A stretch of 64,000 nucleotides of DNA from Thiobacillus sp. (GCA_030692355.1 JAUYCF010000043.1:1-64000), one strand, 5' to 3'. Numbered from the stretch's first letter, positions 27,721 to 37,273 are shown. Translations and numbers: made by a program. Notes: generated by a model not told the origin, from the sequence alone.

Positions 27721-28953
27721 TCAATTCAGCAGATTTACAAGGTGATTGATCAAATGGCGTGCCTGGACGAGTTTATCGGCGCGCGGCAGCCGGTGCCGGC
27801 CCCGGTCGTCGAACAGTACCAGCTCGGCCGTGTCCCGTCCCAGGGTGTCCTGCGCCAGGTTGCCGACCAGGAGCGGCAGCTTTTTGCGCAGGCGCTTGGC
27901 CTCGGCATGCTCGGCGAGTTGCTCGGTTTCCGCGGCAAAGCCCACGCAAAACGGCGCATCGGGCAAGGCCGCGACCTCGGCCAGGATGTCGGGGGTGGCG
28001 ACCAGTTGCAGCGTAAGCCCCGCGGCGCTTTTCTTGAGCTTCTGTGGCGCCGCGGCATCCACCCGGTAATCGGCCACCGCCGCCACCGCGATGAACACGT
28101 CGGCGGGCAACGCCGCCAGCACCGCGCGGCGCATGTCGGCCGCGCTTTGAACGTCGACGCGGCACACGCCCGCTGGCGTGACAAGACAAGTCGGACCCGA
28201 TACCAGGCACACCTCGGCGCCCGCTTCGGCCGCGGCCTGCGCCACCGCATAGCCCATCTTGCCGGAACTCAGGTTGGTCAGCCCGCGCACCGGGTCGATC
28301 GGCTCGAAGGTGGGGCCGGCGGTGATCACGACCCGCTTGCCCGACAGCGGACCTGCGCCAAGACCGCCCGCAGGGCGAGCGTCTGGCGGCGTACCCCTTG
28401 CGGGTGCGGCACCCAGCAGGCCCGGCAGCGCCGCCAGAATATCGGCCGGCTCCTGCATCCGCCCGAGGCCGGTTTCGCCGCATGCCTGCTCGCCTGCGGC
28501 CGGCCCCAGCACGCGCACGCCGTCCGCGTGCAGTTGTTCGAGATTGCGCCGGGTCGGCGCGGCCGCCCACATTTCGCGGTTCATCGCCGGCGCGACGGCG
28601 AGTGTGCAAGCGCGCGCGAGGCACAGGGTCGACAGCAGGTCGTCGGCCCGTCCGTGCGCAAGCCTGGCCAGAAAATCCGCCGAAGCCGGCGCCACCAGCA
28701 GCAGGTCGGCATCGCGCGAAAGATGGATATGTTCCATGCCGTCGCCGCTGGCGGCCTCCCATAAGGAGGTCGGCACCGGTTTGCCGGACAGAGCCTGAAA
28801 GGTCAGCGGGGCGACGAACTGCTGCGCCGCGGCGGTCATTACCACCCGCACGTCGGCGCCGGCCTTGATCAAGAGGCGGCACAATTCCGCCGCCTTGTAG
28901 GCGGCAATCCCGCCGGTCACGCCAAGGATGATTTTTTTGTTTGCAAGCGACAC
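27721..28953 (-). CDS. coaBC: Bifunctional phosphopantothenoylcysteine decarboxylase / synthetase
   Basis: Two steps of coenzyme A synthesis in one 410-residue protein. The N-terminal flavoprotein decarboxylase half (about 1-180) carries GGIAAYKA, the PAMNREMW motif and the catalytic cysteine in [10 protein letters not shown]. The C-terminal synthetase half (about 205-405) begins at [19 protein letters not shown]. The linker between them holds an unusual [15 protein letters not shown] stretch whose DNA resembles the repeat between pyrR and pyrB, so a small palindrome may have inserted in frame. Confidence 0.95.
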   Translation of the reverse strand: MSLANKKIILGVTGGIAAYKAAELCRLLIKAGADVRVVMTAAAQQFVAPLTFQALSGKPVPTSLWEAASGDGMEHIHLSRDADLLLVAPASADFLARLAHGRADDLLSTLCLARACTLAVAPAMNREMWAAAPTRRNLEQLHADGVRVLGPAAGEQACGETGLGRMQEPADILAALPGLLGAAPARGTPPDARPAGGLGAGPLSGKRVVITAGPTFEPIDPVRGLTNLSSGKMGYAVAQAAAEAGAEVCLVSGPTCLVTPAGVCRVDVQSAADMRRAVLAALPADVFIAVAAVADYRVDAAAPQKLKKSAAGLTLQLVATPDILAEVAALPDAPFCVGFAAETEQLAEHAEAKRLRKKLPLLVGNLAQDTLGRDTAELVLFDDRGRHRLPRADKLVQARHLINHLVNLLN

Positions 28954-29011
28954 GGCTTCGGTTCCCGGCGCATTTCCATGAATAATGGCCGCATTCTACA
29001 GGGAGACAGGC

Positions 29012-29686
29012 ATGGCGATCCGCGACTGGCCGGAGGACACGCGTCCGCGCGAGAAACTGCTGAAGCAGGGCGCCGCCGTGCTGAGCGACGCCGAACTGGT
29101 GGCGGTCTTCCTGCGCACCGGCATGGTCGGCAAAAGTGCGGTGGACCTGGGACGCGAACTGATCGAGCGCTTCGGCGGCCTGGGCGGCCTGTGCCGTGCC
29201 GACAAAAAATCGGCCTGCGCGGCACCCGGCGTCGGCGAGGCCAAATTCGCGCTGTTGCAGGCGGTGATGGAAATGGCCCGGCGCACGCTGGCCGAGGACA
29301 TGCAGGCGGGCGATGCGCTGACTTCCCCCACCGCCGTGCGCGACTACCTGCGGCTGATTCTGCGCGGCAAGGAATACGAAGTGTTCTGCTGCGTGTTCCT
29401 CGATGCGCAAAACCGGGTGATCGCGGTGGAAGAACTGTTCCGCGGCACGCTGACGCAGACCAGCGTCTACCCGCGCGAGATCATCAAGCGCGCGCTGGCG
29501 CACAACGCGGCCGCGCTGATCCTGGCGCACAACCATCCGAGCGGGGTGGCGGAACCCAGCCAGGCCGACCGCACCCTCACCCGCCGGCTGGCGGATGCGC
29601 TGGCGCTGGTGGACGTGCGCGTGCTCGACCATTTCATCGTCGCAGGCGCGTCCTCACTGTCGTTCATGGAGTCCGGCCAACTCTGA
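29012..29686 (+). CDS. radC: RadC family JAB-domain protein
   Basis: A 224-residue protein with an N-terminal helix-hairpin-helix region and a C-terminal JAB/MPN metalloprotease-like domain. The metal site is complete: H173 and H175 in HNHPSG, S177 and D186. The function is unsettled; older links to DNA repair are doubtful. ATG 29012 is chosen because AGGGAG lies six bases upstream; an earlier ATG at 28985 has no such site. It is divergent from coaBC. Confidence 0.92.
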   Translation: MAIRDWPEDTRPREKLLKQGAAVLSDAELVAVFLRTGMVGKSAVDLGRELIERFGGLGGLCRADKKSACAAPGVGEAKFALLQAVMEMARRTLAEDMQAGDALTSPTAVRDYLRLILRGKEYEVFCCVFLDAQNRVIAVEELFRGTLTQTSVYPREIIKRALAHNAAALILAHNHPSGVAEPSQADRTLTRRLADALALVDVRVLDHFIVAGASSLSFMESGQL

Positions 29687-29808
29687 ATTGCCGCCAAACT
29701 TGCCTCACGCTTGCAGCCTGTGGTATAAATCGCGGTTCTCGGGTTGGGCCCCATTGTTCACCCGGCAAGATAACCCGCATTGTTAACCCTCAATTTTGGA
29801 GCAGCGTC

Positions 29809-30045
29809 ATGGCTCGCGTATGTGTCGTTACGGGCAAGAAGCCCATGGTCGGAAACAACGTTTCCCACGCCAACAATAGAACCAAGCGTCGTTTTCTGCC
29901 CAACCTGCAATATCGCCGGTTCTGGGTCGAGAGCGAGAACCGCTGGATCCGTCTGCGTTTGTCCACGTCTGCGCTGCGCACCATCGACAAGAACGGCATC
30001 GACGCCATTCTGGTTGACCTGCGCGCCCGTGGCGTCGCTGTTTAA
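29809..30045 (+). CDS. rpmB: 50S ribosomal protein L28
   Basis: A 78-residue ribosomal protein starting [20 protein letters not shown] and matching the usual length for proteobacterial L28. TTTTGGAGCAGCGTC ahead of the ATG gives a ribosome site. It is paired with rpmG 11 bases downstream, the standard arrangement. Confidence 0.98.
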   Translation: MARVCVVTGKKPMVGNNVSHANNRTKRRFLPNLQYRRFWVESENRWIRLRLSTSALRTIDKNGIDAILVDLRARGVAV

Positions 30046-30056
30046 GGAGATCCATC

Positions 30057-30224
30057 ATGGCTAAAGGCGGACGCGAAAAGATCAAGCTGGAGTCCACTGC
30101 GGGCACCGGCCACTTCTACACCACCACCAAGAACAAAAAGACCATGCCCGAGAAGATGGAGATCAGCAAGTTCGATCCCAAGGCTCGCAAGCATGTGATG
30201 TACAAGGAAACCAAGCTGAAATAA
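30057..30224 (+). CDS. rpmG: 50S ribosomal protein L33
   Basis: A 55-residue ribosomal protein starting [18 protein letters not shown] and ending in [11 protein letters not shown]. It lacks the two CxxC pairs, so this is the zinc-independent form. AAGGAG lies seven bases before the ATG. A strong terminator follows. Confidence 0.97.
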   Translation: MAKGGREKIKLESTAGTGHFYTTTKNKKTMPEKMEISKFDPKARKHVMYKETKLK

Positions 30225-30239
30225 GCGGGCTTTCCCAAT

Positions 30240-30271
30240 AAAAAACCCGCCGAATCGGCGGGTTTTTTATT
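30240..30271 (+). terminator. Rho-independent terminator after rpmBG
   Basis: AAAAAACCCGCCG, loop AAT, CGGCGGGTTTTTT: a long GC stem with A and T tracts on both sides, about 15 bases after rpmG. It could also work in the other direction for the fadL-like gene. Confidence 0.93.
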
Positions 30272-30442
30272 GGGCGCAAGCCGCCTGTCAAACCATCATG
30301 CATCTCTGCGCGGGCACACCGAAAATTCCTGCGGCGGCGGGTAGTGAAACGGGGCCGGATGGCGGCCGGTTCCTGGCGCAACCAGTGGGGCCGATTAAAA
30401 ATCGGGGGGGCCGCGCGCGAGCGGACGGAGCGGCGCTCCGGA

Positions 30443-31648
30443 TCAAAAATCCAGGGTCAGCTGGGCGGAAAGAATGTCGACCGAAGCCCCATAGCTGCCG
30501 GCCAGCGTGACCCCGTTCTCCGCCTTGTCGATTGCGGCATCCCTGATGAAAAGATGCGCATACCCGACATCAATCGCACTTTTCCGGGACAGCCGGTACT
30601 GCGCGCCGAACGCGACCCAGGTGCGGTCTTCGTCCGGAATGCGCGCGGTGCGAAAGGCATCGGACACCGGGGTTTCGTCGAATGCCAAGCCGCCGCGCAG
30701 GGTCAGCTTGTCGTTGGGATGATAGTTTGCGCCCAGCGAATACCGGTAGCTGTCGCTCCAGTTTTCCTCGGTGGGCGTCCCCAGCACATCGCCGTTGGTG
30801 CGCACGATGCGCAGTTCCCTGAAGTCGCTCCAACCGGTCCAGGTGATGTCGGCAAGCAGATCCCAGCGCGAGTCGAGCTTGTGGAACAGCGAAAGCGAAG
30901 CCGAATCCGGCAGGGTGACGGCGGCGGTCACCGGGCCGTTGAGCGTGGCCGCTGTGCTGAAGCCGACATCGCCGGCCAGCGTCTGCTCGACCTCGGAACG
31001 ATAGGCGAGGCCGACGCGGGTGGCCTCGCTCACCTGCCACAACGCGCCCAGATTGAAGCCCCAGCCGTAATCGTCGCCCTTGACGGCGGCCACGCCCGCG
31101 CCGCCGGCCGAGCTGGTGAGCGTCGCCTCGGCATACTGGATGCTCACCCCCGCACCGAGCGAGAGCGACTCGCTGGCCTTCCAGGCAATCGAGGGGTTGA
31201 GGTTGACCGTCTTCACTTCGGACTTGATCGCCTGGGTACGGCCTTTCCAGTCGGGGTCGTATTCGGTCTTGAGGCCGAATGGCGCATTGAGGCCCACGCC
31301 CAGATATACGTCTGGCGTCAGGCGATACACAAGGTAGGCATTCGGGACCAGGGCGAGATCGCCCGCGTCACCGCCATTGCCGCCCGCGAGCGGAGATGTC
31401 CCGGTGAATTCGGCTTGCGGCCGGATCAGGTGGCCGGCCACCACGACCTGAAGGTCGGGCAGGCAGGTCATCCCGGCGGGGTTGAAGAAGATCGTGCTGG
31501 CGTCTGTCGCAGCCGCCGCCTGGCCCGCATACGCGTTGCCCAGACCGCTGGCGTTCTGCTCGATCAGCGCGAAGCCGGCGGCGTGCGCCAGATTGGCGCA
31601 GCCAGCCAGGGCCAGGCTCGCGGCCAGGCGATTAAATCGATGCGACAT
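30443..31648 (-). CDS. FadL/OmpP1-type outer membrane transporter
   Basis: Predicted outer-membrane beta-barrel of 401 residues for long-chain fatty acids or other hydrophobic compounds. The signal peptide ends at about AHAAG. The mature N terminus GFALIEQNASGLGNAYAG and the NPAG motif (IFFNPAGMT) are hallmarks of FadL. The last residue is Phe in an alternating-hydrophobic strand, as expected for barrel insertion. ATG 31648 is chosen because the signal peptide begins there. It follows the acyl-CoA ligase gene by 25 bases, so uptake and activation are probably co-transcribed. Confidence 0.92.
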   Translation of the reverse strand: MSHRFNRLAASLALAGCANLAHAAGFALIEQNASGLGNAYAGQAAAATDASTIFFNPAGMTCLPDLQVVVAGHLIRPQAEFTGTSPLAGGNGGDAGDLALVPNAYLVYRLTPDVYLGVGLNAPFGLKTEYDPDWKGRTQAIKSEVKTVNLNPSIAWKASESLSLGAGVSIQYAEATLTSSAGGAGVAAVKGDDYGWGFNLGALWQVSEATRVGLAYRSEVEQTLAGDVGFSTAATLNGPVTAAVTLPDSASLSLFHKLDSRWDLLADITWTGWSDFRELRIVRTNGDVLGTPTEENWSDSYRYSLGANYHPNDKLTLRGGLAFDETPVSDAFRTARIPDEDRTWVAFGAQYRLSRKSAIDVGYAHLFIRDAAIDKAENGVTLAGSYGASVDILSAQLTLDF

Positions 31649-31673
31649 GAAGGCTACCCCTTGAGGACTAGAA

Positions 31674-33491
31674 TTATGAGCGCGCGAAATCCGCATACAT
31701 CGCGTCGATCTCCGTGTGGTAACGATCGAGCACCTGCCGGCGTTTGACCTTGAGCGTGGGTGTCAGCAGGCCGTCGTCCACCGTCCACGGCTTGAGTTCG
31801 GGATGCAGGCGGCGGATCTGGGCATAGCCCGGAAAGTGCTTGAGATGATCGGCCACGCGCCGGGTCAGCGCCTTCACCACCCTGGGGTCGCGCAATGCCG
31901 CGGAATGCACGGGGTCGACATCGAGGCTGGCGGCAAAGGCCGGCCAGTGTTCCTCGTTCAACACGGTCAGCGCGGCCAGGTAGGGCCTGCCTTCGCCGAC
32001 GACCATCACCTGCTCGAACAGGGAATCGAGCAGGATGGCGGATTCCATGTCGGTGGGCGACACTTTCTCGCCGTTGTTCAGCACGATGATGTCCTTGATG
32101 CGTCCGACGATCGCGTAATGACCGCTGGTGTCCCGGCGCGCCTTGTCGCCGCTGTGCAGCCAGCCCTCGCTGTCGATCATGGCGCGGGTGGCCGCCTCGT
32201 CTTTCCAGTAGCCGCGCATCACGCAGCGGCTGCGGGTGAGCAGTTCGTCGTGGTCGCCGATCTTCACCTCGACGCCGGGCAGCGGCAGGCCGATGCCGGC
32301 GGGCACGTTGGAATCGGGCCGGTTGACGCAGACCACCGGGCTGGTTTCGGTGAGGCCGTAGCCCTGATAGATCGGCACGCCGAGGCCGATGAACACGCGT
32401 GCGATCTCGGGCGACAGCGCGGCGCCGCCGGAAATCGCCAGGCGCAGCCGGCCGCCCAGCTTTTCCGTGACCTTGCCCGCCACCAGCGTGTCGAGCAGCG
32501 GCCACAGCAGCAGTTCGGGGTGCCAGCTCGCCCGCCCCTGGCTACGCTCGAAGCGCCGCCAGCCGACCCGCACCGCCAGCCTGAACAGCATGCCGGCGAG
32601 CGGGCTTTTTTTTGCCAGGCCGTCCAGGATGCGCCCGTACACCCGCTCGTAGATGCGCGGCACCGAGATCATTACGGCGGGGCGGATGGCCTGCAGATCC
32701 TGCGCCAGCTGGGCGATCGAGCGCGCATAGGCGACTTCGGCGCCGAGCAGCATCGGCAGGTAATAGCCGGCGGTGCGCTCCAGCGTGTGCGACAACGGCA
32801 GAAAGGACAGGAACACCGCGTGCGGCCCGAAGTCGGCGCATTGCGAGGCGTAGAACGCGTTCCACAAGAGGTTCTCGTGGGTCAGCATCACGCCCTTGGG
32901 CCGCCCGGTGGTGCCCGAGGTGTAGACGATGCTGGCCAGCAGGTCGGCCGAGAGGTGGCGCTCCGGGGCCGGCGTGCCGGCCGCGGCCGCCAGCCAGTCG
33001 GCCGCCACGGCGAAACGCGGGCTCCAGTCCGCCAGTCCGTTTTCCGGCGCGACCAGGCTGACGATGCGCTGCAGGCCGGGGGCCGAGCCGGCGATTTCCG
33101 CCAGGTTCCGGTGCTGGAACCTGCCTTCGACCAGCAGCAGTTTGGCGTCCGCGTGATCGAGGATGTAGGCCGCGCTGTCCGGGCGGTCGTCCAGATACAG
33201 CGGAACCGTGACCAGTCCCAGCGCCAGCGCGGCCTGGTCGAAGATCACCCATTCGACGCAGTTCTTCAGCATCACCGCCACGCGGTCGCCGGGAACCAGG
33301 CCTTCCTTCGCCAGCGCGGCCTGCCAGCGCGCCACCTCGGCCGCCACCTCGGCCCAGGTGAAACCCACCCAGGCGTCGCGCGTCTCGTCGAACTGGCGGT
33401 AGGCAAGCTGGTCCGGCGTCGCCGCGACGCGTGCGCGGAACAGGCCGCACAGCGTGCCCAGGGCATCGGGGTGGAGGGGCGTAGCGGTCAT
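31674..33491 (-). CDS. Long-chain acyl-CoA synthetase (AMP-forming)
   Basis: A 605-residue adenylate-forming enzyme that activates fatty acids with ATP and coenzyme A. The AMP-binding P-loop YTSGTTGRPKGVML lies near 195-208. The A5 motif YQGYGLTETSP and the A8 hinge region GRIKDIIVLNNGEKVSP follow. The overall layout is that of FAA1/FadD15-like synthetases rather than E. coli FadD. It is co-directional with the FadL-type transporter just downstream, which suggests exogenous fatty-acid use or recycling. Confidence 0.92.
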   Translation of the reverse strand: MTATPLHPDALGTLCGLFRARVAATPDQLAYRQFDETRDAWVGFTWAEVAAEVARWQAALAKEGLVPGDRVAVMLKNCVEWVIFDQAALALGLVTVPLYLDDRPDSAAYILDHADAKLLLVEGRFQHRNLAEIAGSAPGLQRIVSLVAPENGLADWSPRFAVAADWLAAAAGTPAPERHLSADLLASIVYTSGTTGRPKGVMLTHENLLWNAFYASQCADFGPHAVFLSFLPLSHTLERTAGYYLPMLLGAEVAYARSIAQLAQDLQAIRPAVMISVPRIYERVYGRILDGLAKKSPLAGMLFRLAVRVGWRRFERSQGRASWHPELLLWPLLDTLVAGKVTEKLGGRLRLAISGGAALSPEIARVFIGLGVPIYQGYGLTETSPVVCVNRPDSNVPAGIGLPLPGVEVKIGDHDELLTRSRCVMRGYWKDEAATRAMIDSEGWLHSGDKARRDTSGHYAIVGRIKDIIVLNNGEKVSPTDMESAILLDSLFEQVMVVGEGRPYLAALTVLNEEHWPAFAASLDVDPVHSAALRDPRVVKALTRRVADHLKHFPGYAQIRRLHPELKPWTVDDGLLTPTLKVKRRQVLDRYHTEIDAMYADFARS

Positions 33492-33511
33492 GTCAGGTCA
33501 TCGAGCACCGT

Positions 33512-33625
33512 ATTGAACCCAGATTGTTCATTAGGCGATTTGTAATAAGTAGGGTGCACTCTGTGCACCGATTGACGCCCAAAGGTGCATGTATCTCGCG
33601 CCCGAATGAACAATCCCGGTTGAAC
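33512..33625. repeat. MITE-like element, copy 1
   Basis: Terminal inverted repeats at 33512-33532 and 33605-33625 share the core AACCCAGATTGTTCATT and its imperfect complement. Inside is a partial GTAGGGTGCGC-family arm at 33549-33569. A related, shorter element is at 40272-40350. The element lies between the acyl-CoA ligase and the RsmB-like gene. Confidence 0.7.
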
Positions 33626-33634
33626 ATGACGCCT

Positions 33635-34894
33635 TTATTCAAGCGGCGCCAGCGCCAGCTTCACCAGGACGGCGGCGAAAAAGCCGTCGGTGCCATGCAC
33701 GGCGGGCGACAGCCTGAGCATGGCGCCGGTATCGAGGTCGATCTTGTTCTGCGCCAGCAGTTCGTTGACCGGCAGCAGGGTGAAGCCGCCTTCGGCCAGC
33801 AGCGCCTCGACGATGGCTTCGTTCTCTTCCGGCAGCAGGCTGCAGGTGGCATACACCAGCCGGCCGCCGGGCTTCAGCAGTTTCGCGGCGGCGCGCAGGA
33901 TCGATGCCTGTTTCTGCGTCAGCACCGCCACGCTCTCCGGCGACTGGCGGAATTTCAGGTCGGGGTTGCGGCGCAAGGTGCCGAGTCCGGAACACGGCGC
34001 ATCGACCAGCACGCGGTCGAGCTTGCCGGCGAGCCGCTTCACCCGGGTGTCGTTTTCGGAAGCGATCAGTTGCGGCATCACGTTGGACAGGCCCGAGCGC
34101 GCCAGCCGCGGCTTCAGCTTGGCGAGCCGTTTTTCCGCCACGTCGAACGCGTACAGGCGCCCGCTCGACGCCATCATCGCGCCGATGGCGAGCGTCTTGC
34201 CGCCCGCGCCGGCGCAGAAGTCGCACACCATTTCGCCGCGGCGCGCGCCCAGCAGCAGCGCCAGCAGCTGGCTGCCGTCGTCCTGCACTTCCAGGCTGCC
34301 ATCGAGAAACAGCGGATGGCGGTTGATCGCCGGATGCTCCTTGAAGCGGATGCCCCACGGCGAATACGGCGTCGGCTCGACCGCCAGCCCTTCCTCGCGC
34401 AACCGCGCCAGCACGGTGTCGCGGTCCGCCTTGTACGCGTTCACCCGCACGTCCATCGGCGCGGGGAGCTGCAGGGCGCGGCCGAGCACGAGGATGTCGG
34501 CGTCGCTCATCACCGGCTGCAGTTTCTCGATCACCCATTCGGGCAGTTCGGCCGCCACGGGCAGCGGCAGGTCGTCCGTCCTGGCGTCGCGGATGTGCTG
34601 CACGAGTTCGGGCTTGGCGAACTGCTCCAGCGTCGCGCCGCTCATGCCGCGCGACTTGATCAGCCAGGCGATGATCAGCGTGCGCGGATTGGCCGCCGGC
34701 ACCACCACCGACAGGTAGCGGTAGCGGCGCAGCACGCCGAACACGGCTTCGGCCACAAATGAACGCTCGCGCGGGCCGAGTTTTTTATGGTCGCGAAAAA
34801 AAGCCGACAGCTCGGAGTCGGCGGGACGCTTGAAGTCGAGCACCCGATCGAGTGCCTGGGTGGCAAGTTGCAATAGGGGCGGGGTCAGTTCCAT
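33635..34894 (-). CDS. RsmB-like rRNA (cytosine-5)-methyltransferase
   Basis: A 419-residue NOL1/NOP2/Sun family enzyme. An N-terminal NusB-like helical region (about 1-120) precedes the SAM-dependent domain with the SAM motif CDFCAGAGGKTL. Two cysteines are visible: C301 in DAPCSGLG and C351 in YATCSLLPEEN. These are the release and catalytic nucleophile residues of the family. Substrate position (16S rRNA C967 for RsmB) is inferred and not proven by sequence. Confidence 0.87.
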   Translation of the reverse strand: MELTPPLLQLATQALDRVLDFKRPADSELSAFFRDHKKLGPRERSFVAEAVFGVLRRYRYLSVVVPAANPRTLIIAWLIKSRGMSGATLEQFAKPELVQHIRDARTDDLPLPVAAELPEWVIEKLQPVMSDADILVLGRALQLPAPMDVRVNAYKADRDTVLARLREEGLAVEPTPYSPWGIRFKEHPAINRHPLFLDGSLEVQDDGSQLLALLLGARRGEMVCDFCAGAGGKTLAIGAMMASSGRLYAFDVAEKRLAKLKPRLARSGLSNVMPQLIASENDTRVKRLAGKLDRVLVDAPCSGLGTLRRNPDLKFRQSPESVAVLTQKQASILRAAAKLLKPGGRLVYATCSLLPEENEAIVEALLAEGGFTLLPVNELLAQNKIDLDTGAMLRLSPAVHGTDGFFAAVLVKLALAPLE

Positions 34895-34945
34895 CGGCGG
34901 GGGCTGGCAGGTTGGCGGGCGGCAGGAATCGTCCTGCCGGAAAGG

Positions 34946-35248
34946 TCATTCGTCTTCGCCGAGCTCGGGATCCCAGCCCTTTTCGCGCGCGCGGTCCACC
35001 GCCATCTTGTACAGGGCGGTGTGGCGCTCGCGCAGCTCGGGCGGCAGGCGGCTGGGCAGGTTGCCGTATTTATCCCACTCGGCTTCGATCTTGTCGGTCA
35101 GCGCCTGCATCTGTCCCAGCTGCCAGCCGGCGCAATCCTCGGACTCGGGGATGAAACCGAACAGCCAGCCGTCGAGAACGACGCGCGCCAGCATGGTGAC
35201 GCCGTGCTTGTCCTGATAAAAACCGGGATAGGTCATTGTGTTCTTCAT
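34946..35248 (-). CDS. Hypothetical protein, 100 residues
   Basis: Family not recognised. The product is acidic, with an N-terminal beta-like part (YPGFYQDKHGVTMLARVVLDGWLFGF) and a helical rest containing paired charged residues. Good coding bias and tight packing between the methyltransferase (51-base gap) and psiE (4-base ATGA overlap) support a real gene. No signal peptide or membrane segment is visible, so it is probably cytoplasmic. Confidence 0.7.
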   Translation of the reverse strand: MKNTMTYPGFYQDKHGVTMLARVVLDGWLFGFIPESEDCAGWQLGQMQALTDKIEAEWDKYGNLPSRLPPELRERHTALYKMAVDRAREKGWDPELGEDE

Positions 35249-35673
35249 GGCAGCGAGTCTCGGTCTTGCGGGGTTTCGTTGTAGGGGTAACGTGTGTGGC
35301 CATAGCGGATTACCAGCACCGCGACGGCCAGCAACAGCATCGAAGCGGTTACGCCCAGCATGCGCCAGTCGTCGAGGCTTTTCATGTCGAGCACCAGATA
35401 GCGGGCCAACGCCACAATGGCGATGTAGATGGGGAAACGCACCGGCAACTGTCCGGAGCGGAAGTACACCCCCACCATGGCAAGGATTTCAAGGTAGAGG
35501 AACAGCAGCAACAGGTCGGCCAGCGTCACCGTCCCGGCATCGACCATGACCTTCACTTCAATCACGCTGGCCACCAGGGTGGCCAGCGTGATGACAACGA
35601 GGCCGACGGCTTCGAATACGCCCAGCACATTGAGTGCCAGACGCGAGAGTTTGCGGTCTTTGGCGGGGTTCAT
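35245..35673 (-). CDS. psiE: PsiE family membrane protein
   Basis: A 142-residue membrane protein with four predicted helices, resembling phosphate-starvation-inducible protein PsiE in size, topology and the segments VFEAVGLVVITLATLV and FLYLEILAMVGVYF. The function is unknown. ATG 35673 is chosen over a GTG at 35715. The upstream frame would run into another small open frame and shows no membrane-type sequence. It overlaps the following hypothetical gene by ATGA. Confidence 0.8.
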   Translation of the reverse strand: MNPAKDRKLSRLALNVLGVFEAVGLVVITLATLVASVIEVKVMVDAGTVTLADLLLLFLYLEILAMVGVYFRSGQLPVRFPIYIAIVALARYLVLDMKSLDDWRMLGVTASMLLLAVAVLVIRYGHTRYPYNETPQDRDSLP

Positions 35674-35707
35674 GGCAGCATCGAACAAGTGACGCGCAAG
35701 GATACCA

Positions 35708-35869
35708 TCAAGCACTGACGACGGGCCGACGAATCATGGTATCGATCCACCCGCGCGCGCCATAAAACAGGCCCAGCGCTGCTCCCGTTTCGCCGCGTAC
35801 CAACAGGCTCAGCGACAGCCCGATCCACACCGCCGGACCGACGAAGGGAGTCGGCGACACGAACGGCAT
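35708..35869 (-). CDS. Possible 53-residue membrane peptide
   Basis: A short frame beginning MPFVSPTPFVGPAVWIGLSL contains one hydrophobic stretch (about 10-24) followed by a charged tail ending RRPVVSA. It lies directly upstream of psiE. No known family or good ribosome site was seen, so it may be a gene fragment or spurious. Confidence 0.35.
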   Translation of the reverse strand: MPFVSPTPFVGPAVWIGLSLSLLVRGETGAALGLFYGARGWIDTMIRRPVVSA

Positions 35870-35905
35870 GCGGCAAGCTTATCGGGCATACATCCGCTTC
35901 CCGGA

Positions 35906-36985
35906 TCAGCCACCGCGCAGCATTGCCATGATCTGGGCGGCGTCGAGGGTGCTCGCCTGCTGCTGGATCTGAGGCAGATATTGCGTCTGCATCTGCTTGG
36001 CCGGGCCGAGCAGGTTTTGGAACGTGTCTTTAAGCACCACTGTATTCATCACCCGGCCGCCGGCGTAATAGCGTTTGGCGAGCTGCCCCAGCGCGTAGGT
36101 GGTGGCGAAGGAGAAGGCCATGCCGGTGGCCGCGCCGCCGATAGTGCCGAAGGCCTTGCCTGCGGCCTTTCCGAGCAGCCCGCCCAGGAGCTTGCGGCCG
36201 AACTGTTCGAGGTATTGCGAGGTGAGGCCGACCCCGGCGGCAGCGATGAATTCCTTGATGTGGCCCTGGTCGAGGCTGACCCCGTGGGCACGGCCGATGC
36301 CGTACACCATCTTGATCTGCAGCGGGATGATGGCCATGGACGCCCACGACTGCGGCAACAGTTCCAGCGCGCCATTCATCAGGGCGTAGTTGAGGATGGA
36401 CTTGTCCAGCTCCGCCTCGGACACGTTCGGCTGCGCCGCCGCCACCGCACCCGCAAGGAGCACGCCGGATTCGTAAGGCGGCCTGGCCGCCAACGACTCC
36501 GCTGGGCCGGGCGCGGCAACGGCGGCGGGCGCCGCGGCCTCGGACAGTTCGACGATGGCGTCGGCCTCGCGCTCGAAGGCGGCGGCCTGTTCGGCATCCA
36601 GCTTCAGCAGGACCTTCAGCTCATCCAGAAAGCGCTGCTCGGCCTCGCTCTGGCGGCCGTCGGCGTCGCACACGCACACCGCCATTTCATACGCCAGCTG
36701 GCGCTCGCCGGGGTCTTGCAACGCGGCGGTGGCGGCCTCCAGGCTGATGCGCTTGAGCAATACGTCCTGATAGAGACGCGCGAGATCGGGCGCACCTGGT
36801 TCCGGGGGGATGAATCCCCCCGCCGCGCCGGGCGAAGCCCTGCGCGCGGCTCCCCCCTCTGGTTCGCCCCCGAGGGACTCGGCGATGCGACGGATTTCCT
36901 CGCGCTCGCGGTCATGCTTGGCGCCGTCGGCGAAGGCGGCAAACAGGGCGATGGCAAGGATGGATTTCTGCTGTTCGGGGTTCAT
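35906..36985 (-). CDS. TerB-like / DUF697-like membrane protein
   Basis: A 359-residue protein. The N-terminal part (about 1-150) looks like a TerB helical domain with an acidic metal-site pattern (AFADGAKHDREREEI and CVCDADGRQSEAEQRF). The C-terminal part (about 205-330) resembles DUF697, with QIKMVYGIGRAHG and a Gly/Ala-rich membrane stretch. Between the two TerB halves, an extra Gly/Pro/Arg-rich insert (about 40-65) is encoded by a palindromic GC-rich DNA segment (36804-36870), probably a captured repeat. ATG 36985 is preferred: GGGAG lies upstream and the start forms an ATGA with the amphi-Trp gene. TerC next door fits a tellurite/metal-stress theme, but the function is unproven. Confidence 0.75.
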   Translation of the reverse strand: MNPEQQKSILAIALFAAFADGAKHDREREEIRRIAESLGGEPEGGAARRASPGAAGGFIPPEPGAPDLARLYQDVLLKRISLEAATAALQDPGERQLAYEMAVCVCDADGRQSEAEQRFLDELKVLLKLDAEQAAAFEREADAIVELSEAAAPAAVAAPGPAESLAARPPYESGVLLAGAVAAAQPNVSEAELDKSILNYALMNGALELLPQSWASMAIIPLQIKMVYGIGRAHGVSLDQGHIKEFIAAAGVGLTSQYLEQFGRKLLGGLLGKAAGKAFGTIGGAATGMAFSFATTYALGQLAKRYYAGGRVMNTVVLKDTFQNLLGPAKQMQTQYLPQIQQQASTLDAAQIMAMLRGG

Positions 36986-37209
36986 TGCGGGTTCTCCCAT
37001 TTAATCTGGAACTCAATTTCTTCCGACTCGCCTTCGCGTTCGTGCTCGATGTTGCAGACCGCCCGCACGGGCACCGAGATTTTCTCGCCCGCGATCTGGA
37101 TTTCAAAGCGTTCACCCTGTTCGAGCGCATCGGCCAGGCGCCGCAGCTTCGCAATGAAGTCGGGCATGGGGTAGGTTTTTTCCGCATCGCGTTCAGGTTT
37201 GCTGTTCAT
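36982..37209 (-). CDS. Amphi-Trp domain protein
   Basis: A 75-residue protein matching the amphi-Trp pattern: MPDFIAKLRRLADALEQGE, a central IQIAGEKISVPVRA strand pair and the C-terminal EEIEFQIKW. The domain's function is unknown. The start at 37209 has GGAG six bases upstream. It is translationally coupled by ATGA to the TerB/DUF697 gene, so the two products probably work together. Confidence 0.8.
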   Translation of the reverse strand: MNSKPERDAEKTYPMPDFIAKLRRLADALEQGERFEIQIAGEKISVPVRAVCNIEHEREGESEEIEFQIKWENPQ

Positions 37210-37273
37210 GCCTGCTCCTTTCATTCGGTTAAACGAGGACACGGCAAGGCCCCAAAAAGGCGACGCGGCATCA

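Noticed and set aside
35670-35876. 68-codon frame upstream of psiE
   Set aside because: An Arg-rich shadow frame; the alternative 53-codon frame in the same place has a hydrophobic segment and is listed instead with low confidence.
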